DNA of 40,436 nt from an uncultured Bacteroidia bacterium. GTDB taxonomy: Bacteria > Bacteroidota > Bacteroidia > Bacteroidales > F082. Below are positions 22,005 to 29,877 of the stretch, piece by piece. A program made the position numbers and the translations under genes. The notes beneath the pieces are model-generated. The model was not told where the DNA came from and searched no databases. It saw only the letters and a list, made by a program, of their open reading frames with translations. The first letter of the stretch is position 1. Each line of letters opens with the position of its first letter. The stretch is taken from the NCBI GenBank assembly GCA_902791165.1, contig CADAVB010000027.1:1-40436 (forward strand). The letters run 5' to 3'.

Positions 22005-23957
22005 TTATTTCGCGATGACGATACCCAACTCTTTGTTAATCCGCATGCGGATGTCATCGAGGTCTTTTTTGCGCTTGAGCAGAATGAGTTGGTTGTCCAG
22101 CTCTTCGGTAGTTTTCAGTTCCTCTTCTATGGCCTTGCGACGGTCTTCGATGATGAGGTCTTTGTAGCGCAGCAGCGACGACATCACGGTGTTTCGCAGG
22201 TTGTCTTCCTCGCTCAACACGAAAATATTGTGCCTGGCCCACTGGTCGAGTTTGTAGGGCGACGAAAGCAGGTCGGCGGCCAATTGCGCAATGGCCTCGT
22301 CCTCATTGGAAACAAAAAACTGGTCGTCGGGAATATTGCCTTCATCAATGGCGCGGTCGATGAGGTCGAAAACCTTACGGTTCACGGGGTCTAAGAAGAG
22401 GCATCCGTCGTTTTTCAGGTCGTCGATGATGAACTGCGCCACGCTCACCTGCTCGTAAACCAGCTGGTCTTCTTCGTCTTTGCGCTCATCAACAATCATC
22501 TCCCGACCATACATCAGCAGCAGTTTCACCAATTCGCGCTCTTGATAATAGCCCGCTGGCAATTGGTCTTCAACAGTTTCGTCTTGTTTGGGCGTTGTTG
22601 TGGTGTCAGTTTCAGTAACGACATTTTCCTCAATACCAAGGGTTTTCTTCAGCTTTGCCCGCAGCATCTTGTTCAATTCATTGGTCAGGGTCTGCTCGGG
22701 CATGTCCAAAAGTCGGCTACATTCTTTGACGTAGGTAATGCGGAAGATGCTGTCGGGAATAACCGAAATGGTTTCCACTATGTCGCGAATCACTTGCCCG
22801 CGCTTGATGGGGTCGTTTTGCGCGTCTTTCAGCAAAAGCTCCGTCTTAAAACGGACAAAGTCTTTAGCGTTGTCTTTTAGGTAGTTGGTGACATACTCCA
22901 CCGAAAACTCCTTGGCGAAGGTGTCGGGATCGTGCTCGGGAGGCAAAACCACCACGCGCACGTTCATGCCTTCGGAGAGAATCATGTCGGTGCCGCGCAA
23001 AGCCGCGTGAACGCCAGCTGCGTCGCCGTCGTAAAGCATGGTAATGTTCTTCGTGTAGCGCTTGACGAGGCGGATTTGCTCCATCGTGAGCGAGGTGCCG
23101 CTACTAGCCACCACATTCTCAATGCCGATTTGGTGCATCCGCAAAACGTCGAAATAGCCTTCCACGAGGATACATTCGTCTTGTTTGGCGATGGCGTTTT
23201 TGGCGAAATAGATGCCGTAGAGCGTCTGTTTTTTGTCGTAAATCTCCGACTCGGGCGAGTTTTGGTATTTCGGGCTTTTCTTGTCGTTCACGAGGATGCG
23301 CCCGCCGAAGCCGATGACGCGCCCCGTGAGGCTGTGGATGGGAAACATCACGCGGCCGTGATAGCGGTCGTAAAGCCCCTTTTGCCCCTTGATGGAGAAA
23401 CCGATTTGCTCCAAAAGCTCATCGCTATAGCCGTTTTTCTTGGCGTATTCGGTAAAGGCATCCCATTTGGCGGGACTATAGCCAAGGTGGAACTTCTCGA
23501 TAATCGGGTTAAGGTAGCCGCGCTCGCGGAAATATTGCAGTCCGATGGTCTTGCCTTCGTCCGTATTCCAAAGTGTATCAACGAAATACTTATCAGCAAA
23601 CTCATTGATATTGAACATCTTCTCGCGGATGCTTTGCTGCATGATTTCCTCGGCGGTTTGCTCCTTCTCCTCAATTTTGATGTTGTATTTTTTGGCGAGA
23701 TAACGCAGTGCCTCGGGGTAGGTGAAGTGCTCGTGTTCCATGAGGAACTTGGCCGAGTCGCCGGCCTTGCCGCAGCCGAAGCACTTGAAGATGTTGCGCG
23801 CCGGATTCACACTGAACGACGGCGTTTTCTCGTTGTGGAACGGACAATTGCCCCACATGTTCGAGCCGCGCTTTTTCAGCGTAACGAATTCGCCTACAAC
23901 CTCCTCAATACGAGAGGCTTGCAAGATTTGTTCAACCGTTTCCCTTGGTATGGCCAT
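22005..23957 (-). CDS. dnaG: DNA primase
   Basis: 650 residues. The N-terminal zinc-binding domain has Cys 38, His 41, Cys 59 and Cys 62 (NCPFHNEKTPSF to KCFGCGKAGD). The RNA polymerase core (about 120-370) contains the Toprim motifs LVEGYFDVLRM, MLYDGDAAGVHAA and PPEHDPDTF. The C-terminal helicase-interacting region is about 450-650. DnaG makes RNA primers at the replication fork with DnaB. It starts 34 nt after polA and has its own -7 element. Length and motifs are normal for the phylum. Confidence 0.97.
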   Translation of the reverse strand: MAIPRETVEQILQASRIEEVVGEFVTLKKRGSNMWGNCPFHNEKTPSFSVNPARNIFKCFGCGKAGDSAKFLMEHEHFTYPEALRYLAKKYNIKIEEKEQTAEEIMQQSIREKMFNINEFADKYFVDTLWNTDEGKTIGLQYFRERGYLNPIIEKFHLGYSPAKWDAFTEYAKKNGYSDELLEQIGFSIKGQKGLYDRYHGRVMFPIHSLTGRVIGFGGRILVNDKKSPKYQNSPESEIYDKKQTLYGIYFAKNAIAKQDECILVEGYFDVLRMHQIGIENVVASSGTSLTMEQIRLVKRYTKNITMLYDGDAAGVHAALRGTDMILSEGMNVRVVVLPPEHDPDTFAKEFSVEYVTNYLKDNAKDFVRFKTELLLKDAQNDPIKRGQVIRDIVETISVIPDSIFRITYVKECSRLLDMPEQTLTNELNKMLRAKLKKTLGIEENVVTETDTTTTPKQDETVEDQLPAGYYQERELVKLLLMYGREMIVDERKDEEDQLVYEQVSVAQFIIDDLKNDGCLFLDPVNRKVFDLIDRAIDEGNIPDDQFFVSNEDEAIAQLAADLLSSPYKLDQWARHNIFVLSEEDNLRNTVMSSLLRYKDLIIEDRRKAIEEELKTTEELDNQLILLKRKKDLDDIRMRINKELGIVIAK

Positions 23958-23972
23958 CGTTCAAAATTTTGG

Positions 23973-23980
23973 CAAAACTA
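23973..23980 (-). promoter_or_regulatory. -7 element of dnaG
   Basis: Reads TAGTTTTG on the minus strand, 15 nt upstream of the dnaG ATG and 10 nt downstream of the polA stop. Confidence 0.5.
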
Positions 23981-23990
23981 CGAAAAAAAA

Positions 23991-26855
23991 TCAATGTGCT
24001 TCCAACCAATTACCGCCTGTATTCATCTCCACCACCACTGGCACCGACAACGGCAAAGCGTTCACCATCTTGTCTCGGACGATGTTTTTCAGCGCGTCAA
24101 GTTCGTCCAAATGCGCATCGAAGACCAATTCGTCGTGCACTTGCAGCATCATCTTCGACTGCATTTTCAGGCGTTGCATCTCTTCGTGGATACCGATCAT
24201 CGCGATTTTGATCATGTCGGCGCTGCTGCCTTGAATGGGCGCGTTGATGGCGTTGCGTTCGGCGAAACCGCGCACCACGCTGTTCGCACCATTAATATCG
24301 CGCAAATAACGGCGACGGCCTAAGATGGTCTCGGCATAGCCGCGTTCACGCGCCAAGGCAATGCTGCGGTTCATGTATTCCTTGATGCCCGCATATTCCT
24401 CGAAATATTTCTTGATGATGTCGGCGGCTTCGCTGCGCGAGAGTTCCATCCTTTCGGCCAAACCGAAGGCCGACATGCCATAAATGATGCCGAAATTGAC
24501 CGCCTTTGCCCGGCTGCGCTGCTCCTTAGTGACCTCATTCATAGGCACATGAAATACTTTGGCAGCCGTGGCCGCATGGATATCGTGGCCGAGGTTGAAG
24601 TCGGCGACCATGGCGGGGTCTTGGCTCAAATGGGCGATGATACGCAACTCGATTTGGCTGTAGTCGGCGGCAAGGAGTGTGTATTGCTGACTGCGCGGCA
24701 CGAAGGCGCGACGGATTTCGCGGCCTTGCGCGGTGCGCACGGGGATGTTTTGCAAGTTCGGGTTGTTGGAACTGAGTCGCCCTGTGGCCGTAACTGCCTG
24801 ATTGTAAGAAGTATGTATCAGTCCGTCTTTTGGATTGACCAAAGCGGGAAGCGCGTCAAGGTAAGTCGATTTCAGTTTGGTGAACGAGCGGTAGTCCAAA
24901 ATCAAAGGGATGATATCGTGCTTGTGCAAAAGTTTCTGCAAAACCTCTTCACCCGTGGCGTATTGTCCCGTCTTGGTTTTCTTGGCTTTCTCATCGATTT
25001 TCAGTCGCTCGAAGAGGATTTCGCCCAACTGCTTTGGCGAGGCGATGTTGAACGGCGTTCCAGCCAATTCGTAAACCTGCTCCTCGATTTTCCGGATTTC
25101 GCCACCAAACTCCTCACTGATTTGCTGCAAGTTTTGCGTGTCGATTTTCACGCCGTTGGCCTCCATGCGGCTCAATACGGGTACGAGTGGCATTTCAATC
25201 TCGTAAAACAGTTTTTCTACGCCGTTTTCTTTCAGCATGGGCATCAGTTTTTCGTAAAGTTGAAGTGTGATGTCAGCATCCTCGGCAGCGTATTCCTTCA
25301 CCAATTCCAACGACACTTCGCGCATGGTTTTCTGTTGCTTTCCCTTGCCAATCAAGTCCTCGATGGGGATGGTGAGGTAGTTCAAATAGACCTCGGCCAA
25401 ATAGTCCATGTTGTGGCGTTGCTCGGGTTCGAGCAGGTAATGCGCGAGCATCGTATCAAACATTTTGCCCTTCACGCCGATGCCGTATTGCATGAGCATG
25501 GAAATGTCGTATTTCAGGTTTTGCCCGATTTTCAAAGTGTTTTCATCCTCGAACAAAAGCCGCAAAAGTTCCAGTTTCTTTTGACATTCCTCGCGGTCGG
25601 CAGGCATGGGTAGATACCACGCCTCGTGAGCCTTTATTGCAAACGAAACACCCACTAATTCAGCGGAATACACATCAACGTTAGTTGTTTCCGTGTCGAA
25701 AACAAATTGCTTTTGTTTCGACAATAATTCAACCAAAGCTTTGATATCGGCTTCGGTTTCCACGAGTTTGTAGTCATGTTGTACCGTTTTGACCGATGCT
25801 TTGTCGCTAAAATTCAACAAATTGCCGTCATTTTCGCTTTGGCCAAAAAGGTCGAATTGGCCTGTGGCGTTTGGCGTTTCCGACGTGAACAAGTCGGGGG
25901 CTTGCCTTTCCGTCCCCTTTGATTGCCGCGCTTCGCTCGCAATGACGGGGGACGAACCCTCGTGGGTCTTCTTGTAATCCTCCAAAAACCGCTTGGCAAA
26001 CGTCTTAAATTCCAGTTCTTCAAACAAGGCCATCAGCGCGGGCAGGTCGGGTTCCTTGGCTTTGAGTTCAGCTTCGTCAAACTCGACGGGCACCTCCAAG
26101 TTAATGGTTGCCAGCATCTTCGACATCAAACCCTGCTCGGCGAAGTTGATGACGTTTTCTTTCTGCTTGCCTTTCAGTTCGTCGGCGTGGGCAATCAGGT
26201 TTTCCACGCTACCGTATTGCCCGACCAAAGCTGCGGCGGTCTTTTCCCCGATGCCTGGAATGCCCGGAATGTTGTCAGCGGCATCGCCCCAAAGACCCAG
26301 AATGTCAATCAGTTGCTTGGGTTCCTTGATGCCATAGCGTTCGCAGACCTCTTTCGGCCCCCACACTTGCGCCGGTTCACCGAATTTGGCGGGTTTGTAG
26401 AGCAACACCTTGTCGGTGACCAACTGCCCGAAGTCCTTGTCGGGGGTCATCATATAGGTTATAAAACCCTGTTTCTCAGCTTTTTTCGATAACGTTCCAA
26501 TGACATCGTCGGCCTCGTAACCTTCCACGCCGTAGATGGCGATATTGAAGGCCTCGATGAGCCTTATTATATAAGGTATGGCCTCGCGCAGGTCGTCGGG
26601 CATTTTTTCGCGGTTGGCCTTATATTCGCTGTATTCGGCTTGGCGCTGCTCGGTGCCGGCCACGTCGAAAGCCACGCCGATATGAGTGGGTTTTTCGTTC
26701 TTCAGGATCTCGTAAAGTGAGTTCAAAAAGCCCATCACCGCCGAGGTATTGAGGCCTTTCGAGGTCATGCGCGGATTCTTGTTCATGGCGAAGAACGCCC
26801 TGTAAATCAGCGCGTAGGCATCTAAAAGAAAGAGTTTTTTTGATGGGGTTTCCAT
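23991..26855 (-). CDS. polA: DNA polymerase I
   Basis: 954 residues from ATG 26855. The 5' nuclease domain (1-290) includes GVEGYEADDVIG and the helix-hairpin-helix GIPGIGEKTAAAL. A 3'-5' exonuclease domain (about 375-560) keeps the metal-binding FDTETTNVD. The polymerase domain (about 580-954) has motif A LLAADYSQIELR, motif B RSRAKAVNFGIIYGMSAFG and motif C QVHDELVFDA. All active-site residues look intact. Residues 302-317 (SPVIASEARQSKGTER), in the linker between the two nuclease domains, are encoded by a palindromic repeat that elsewhere is intergenic. PolA processes Okazaki fragments and fills repair gaps. Confidence 0.97.
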   Translation of the reverse strand: METPSKKLFLLDAYALIYRAFFAMNKNPRMTSKGLNTSAVMGFLNSLYEILKNEKPTHIGVAFDVAGTEQRQAEYSEYKANREKMPDDLREAIPYIIRLIEAFNIAIYGVEGYEADDVIGTLSKKAEKQGFITYMMTPDKDFGQLVTDKVLLYKPAKFGEPAQVWGPKEVCERYGIKEPKQLIDILGLWGDAADNIPGIPGIGEKTAAALVGQYGSVENLIAHADELKGKQKENVINFAEQGLMSKMLATINLEVPVEFDEAELKAKEPDLPALMALFEELEFKTFAKRFLEDYKKTHEGSSPVIASEARQSKGTERQAPDLFTSETPNATGQFDLFGQSENDGNLLNFSDKASVKTVQHDYKLVETEADIKALVELLSKQKQFVFDTETTNVDVYSAELVGVSFAIKAHEAWYLPMPADREECQKKLELLRLLFEDENTLKIGQNLKYDISMLMQYGIGVKGKMFDTMLAHYLLEPEQRHNMDYLAEVYLNYLTIPIEDLIGKGKQQKTMREVSLELVKEYAAEDADITLQLYEKLMPMLKENGVEKLFYEIEMPLVPVLSRMEANGVKIDTQNLQQISEEFGGEIRKIEEQVYELAGTPFNIASPKQLGEILFERLKIDEKAKKTKTGQYATGEEVLQKLLHKHDIIPLILDYRSFTKLKSTYLDALPALVNPKDGLIHTSYNQAVTATGRLSSNNPNLQNIPVRTAQGREIRRAFVPRSQQYTLLAADYSQIELRIIAHLSQDPAMVADFNLGHDIHAATAAKVFHVPMNEVTKEQRSRAKAVNFGIIYGMSAFGLAERMELSRSEAADIIKKYFEEYAGIKEYMNRSIALARERGYAETILGRRRYLRDINGANSVVRGFAERNAINAPIQGSSADMIKIAMIGIHEEMQRLKMQSKMMLQVHDELVFDAHLDELDALKNIVRDKMVNALPLSVPVVVEMNTGGNWLEAH
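25911..25954 (-). repeat. Palindromic dispersed repeat inserted in frame in polA
   Basis: Outer arms CGTCCCC (25911-25917) and GGGGACG (25948-25954) flank an inner palindrome with arms ATTGC/GCAAT around GCGCTTCGCTC (25921-25947). On the polA strand it reads GTCATTGCGAGCGAAGCG and CGGCAATC. That core resembles a dispersed intergenic repeat I remember from many bacterial genomes. It translates as VIASEARQS inside PolA without breaking the frame. Confidence 0.8.
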
Positions 26856-26918
26856 GATAAAATCTATTGATGGGATAAACAATTACTTAGTTTTGGGACA
26901 CCGTCGCTGTGTTCATTG

Positions 26919-26944
26919 CCTTTCCTTTTGCTTATCGGGAAAGG
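26919..26944 (-). terminator. Possible weak hairpin at the end of the sigma/T9SS operon
   Basis: CCTTTCC/GGAAAGG, a 7-bp stem with a 12-nt loop that contains the stop codon of the 979-residue protein. No T-run follows on the minus strand, so intrinsic termination is doubtful. The rest of 26856-26931 shows nothing clear. Confidence 0.3.
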
Positions 26945-29871
26945 ACGAAACGACAGCCAAAGGTACCTTCAGTCGTTAGCACTTGCACATAATACACTCC
27001 GTTTTGACAACCCGACATATCAATTTGGAAGACATCGGACGCTACGTTAAATTCCTTAACGCACTGTCCTAACACATTCCACACGGTTACGCCGCGCATG
27101 GCATTGGCTTCCACACGAACCATTCCTGCGCTTGGATTGGGATAAACGCGCAAAGGTGCCTGTTCGTTCTCGCCCACCGACCAATAGCCGTTCACCTCAA
27201 CAAAGTTCTGTTCCGCGTTATGCAAAGCAGCGGCATAGTCCGACTCGCAAACTTCGCCCTCTTCCGATAAATACGCTGCCGTCAAACGATAATAGAAACG
27301 CGGGAAGTCCATCCCCGTCAACTCATCGTAATACTGGTAGAATGCCTGCCCTTCCACAGGCTGAATCGAAGCAATTCTCTGATAATCAACATTGTCGAAC
27401 GAACGATACAAATGATAATGCTGCAACGAGAAAACTCTTCTGCCTATTTTTAGCGTTTCTCCCCTTCGGTTGGAAACGAATGCACGAAGCATCCATGTGT
27501 AGTGAACATTATAAAAGTGCATGTCTTTCCATTCTGTGCCGTCCATCGAAACCCAGCGTCCGTCGGGGTCGCCCATATCGGCACAGGCAGCAGCAGGACG
27601 GCTCATGCCTTGCTGTCCTACTACAATCCAGATGGGTTCGTTCTCGGGAATTTCAACGGGGTCAAACGACTGCTCGTGCCAGTCGAAAGCGCCTTCCAAA
27701 GTCATGTTTTGATAGCGGACCAAAGTTTGCGGGGCTTCGTCGCCGCCCACATAAACCCATAATTGGTAGGTTGCGGCACACACATCGTAAAGTGCCACTT
27801 TCCGCAATTGTGTGCCTTGGTAATCGGCGAGGTCGTCGGCATCGAAGCGGACAGCCCAAAACAGGATAGGCTCGTCGCCATTGCCGATGCTGTTTTTAAA
27901 GTTTCCATCATCAAAATGAAGCCAATCTTGCACCAAAGGCGGTCGTTCGCCCCACGACACCAAAGCGCCATAATCCGTTTCGCTATGGTAATAATTTTCG
28001 CCCTCTAAATTGGCGGGAGGGTCGCAATAAGCTGGGAACAAAACAGTTACACATTCCAAACACGACATGGCATAATAGGTGCTGTCGGGCAAACCGCCAT
28101 AAACCAAACGAAGACAATACTGGGTTGAATCTTGCATCGAAACCGCATCATCAATGAAAGAGTCGCTTTCCACCAATCCCAAAAGCGTTCCATCGCGATA
28201 GAGCATTGCCCCAACAAACCCTTCATTTTCAGGATATTCCCACGAGAGCACGACAGTTTCGTCAAGTGTCATGGCTTCCAAACCTCCCAAACTGCCCGGA
28301 AAATCAGAACACGGTTGATAGGTCCATTCGAACGGCATCCACTCCCCTTCTCCCGAAACGAACACGGGACGAACCTGCACCAAATAGGTTTGATAAGGTT
28401 CAAGCATATCAAGGTCGAACTGATGGTAAAAAAGAGAGGTTGTGGCCACCGTATCGTTTTCCAACATAATTTCAAACCTCTGTAAACCACGCTGTTGCGA
28501 ATCAGAAAGCTGCCACATCGCCCAACCCGTCGGCGAAACATAGAGGCTATCTACCGCCATAATCTTCTCCACCAATTCCACTTCAAAATAGGTGGGCGAC
28601 CATATAGAAAGGGTGTCGTCCGACACATAATCCTCATAACCAGACAATTGAATGCTCAACGAGTAGTTGTCGCGATACACATGGGGCAATAACAAATGCC
28701 CGGCTGCATCAAGTTGGGCCTCATAAATGTGTCCATAGCCCTCCTCCGCTTCCAATCTGACCGTTGCCCCGGCAGGAACCGCTCCAATGTTAGTCGTCAC
28801 CTCCAAATCGAATGTTGTCGTCATTTCCTTGTCGAGAAACATGGACCATACCGTGTCGGATTCAACGCGATTGTCATCATAATGGCAGCTCACGCCCCAG
28901 CGGTATTTCCCCCAATCCATTGAGCCCCAATTGGTTTCCACAAAAACCGTATCGGTCAGATGGGAGGCTATCAGAATGGGTTCTTCGCTGAAACGGCGAC
29001 GGAACAAATCGAAATACTGGAACGACCGGTTCGTTTCGAGGAAACAAATCTCGTCCACATAAAAGCAGTCCTCGCCTTCGTTGGTTTGTTGGTCTTTCAG
29101 ATAACTCCAGCGAAACACATGCTCGCCTTGCGTCACCTCAAAGCGTTGTTCCTCCCAATCGCCGATGCCAGAACATTCCATCATTTTCTGCCCGTCGATA
29201 AAAAACAGCCCAACGTCCCAATGGCTTTCCGAAGAAATCTTGCTAAAAAAGCGCATGGTGCCGTCGGAAGGCACATACACCGCCACCTCAATGGTAGAGC
29301 AGCCATTGTCACGCCCCTCGCAGCTTGATTTCATGCAATGGTTGCCTTGGTAGGCTTGAACCGAGTCGGCAATCTCCCATGGGAAATCGCACACCGACGG
29401 GTTCCAGTGAAAAAGACTGAAATCGCCCGTTTCAAAATCCTCCTCCGTGCGTGGCTCGTGCATCGACCACGACACCCTGACAAAATCATCTGACAAGGGA
29501 CGAGCTGCCACATAACTCACGGCATCATACAGCTTGTTGAGAATAAAACTGATGGTCAGCGTATCTTGCGCTATCGCCACGGAATCGAGAATCATGGCTT
29601 GGGAATAGCCATCGGCATGAGCAACCACTTGATACAAACCCGAATCAATGGAGGCTTCGTAAAAGCCCAGGCTATCCGTCAAAAAAGCGAAAGACTGGGT
29701 ATTCCCCAACGTATCGGCATATGAGAACGAAATGGTCGCCCCTTCAATCGGAGTTATGCTGTCCTGCTCATGCACAAAACCCGACACATAGCCTTGGGCT
29801 AAAGCCAAACTTGAAACAAGACAAGCGGCAAACAGCAAGAGGATTCTATTTATTCTTCTTAAATACTTCAT
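26932..29871 (-). CDS. Giant secreted adhesin-like protein with T9SS sorting domain
   Basis: 979 residues. The signal peptide ends near SLALAQ (about 26). A carboxypeptidase-regulatory-like beta domain follows (27-115), then fibronectin-III-like strands interleaved with two modules resembling cleaved-adhesin/choice-of-anchor domains. The first spans about 140-280 (EDFETGDFSLFHWN to FYVDEICFLE), the second about 650-800 (HFDDGNFKNS to NVHYTWMLRAFV). The C-terminus from residue 907 (LRVYPNPSAGMVRVE to GVYYVQVLTTEG) is a type A T9SS sorting domain, so it is exported across the outer membrane and surface-anchored or released. No enzyme motif was seen. It starts 6 nt after the preceding gene. An adhesive or matrix role is inferred. 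Confidence 0.88.
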   Translation of the reverse strand: MKYLRRINRILLLFAACLVSSLALAQGYVSGFVHEQDSITPIEGATISFSYADTLGNTQSFAFLTDSLGFYEASIDSGLYQVVAHADGYSQAMILDSVAIAQDTLTISFILNKLYDAVSYVAARPLSDDFVRVSWSMHEPRTEEDFETGDFSLFHWNPSVCDFPWEIADSVQAYQGNHCMKSSCEGRDNGCSTIEVAVYVPSDGTMRFFSKISSESHWDVGLFFIDGQKMMECSGIGDWEEQRFEVTQGEHVFRWSYLKDQQTNEGEDCFYVDEICFLETNRSFQYFDLFRRRFSEEPILIASHLTDTVFVETNWGSMDWGKYRWGVSCHYDDNRVESDTVWSMFLDKEMTTTFDLEVTTNIGAVPAGATVRLEAEEGYGHIYEAQLDAAGHLLLPHVYRDNYSLSIQLSGYEDYVSDDTLSIWSPTYFEVELVEKIMAVDSLYVSPTGWAMWQLSDSQQRGLQRFEIMLENDTVATTSLFYHQFDLDMLEPYQTYLVQVRPVFVSGEGEWMPFEWTYQPCSDFPGSLGGLEAMTLDETVVLSWEYPENEGFVGAMLYRDGTLLGLVESDSFIDDAVSMQDSTQYCLRLVYGGLPDSTYYAMSCLECVTVLFPAYCDPPANLEGENYYHSETDYGALVSWGERPPLVQDWLHFDDGNFKNSIGNGDEPILFWAVRFDADDLADYQGTQLRKVALYDVCAATYQLWVYVGGDEAPQTLVRYQNMTLEGAFDWHEQSFDPVEIPENEPIWIVVGQQGMSRPAAACADMGDPDGRWVSMDGTEWKDMHFYNVHYTWMLRAFVSNRRGETLKIGRRVFSLQHYHLYRSFDNVDYQRIASIQPVEGQAFYQYYDELTGMDFPRFYYRLTAAYLSEEGEVCESDYAAALHNAEQNFVEVNGYWSVGENEQAPLRVYPNPSAGMVRVEANAMRGVTVWNVLGQCVKEFNVASDVFQIDMSGCQNGVYYVQVLTTEGTFGCRFVLSR

Positions 29872-29877
29872 TGTTAA

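Noticed and set aside
22932-24323. A long plus-strand frame spanning dnaG and the 3' end of polA.
   Set aside because: It crosses two well-supported minus-strand genes and their promoter gap and shows no recognisable protein features.
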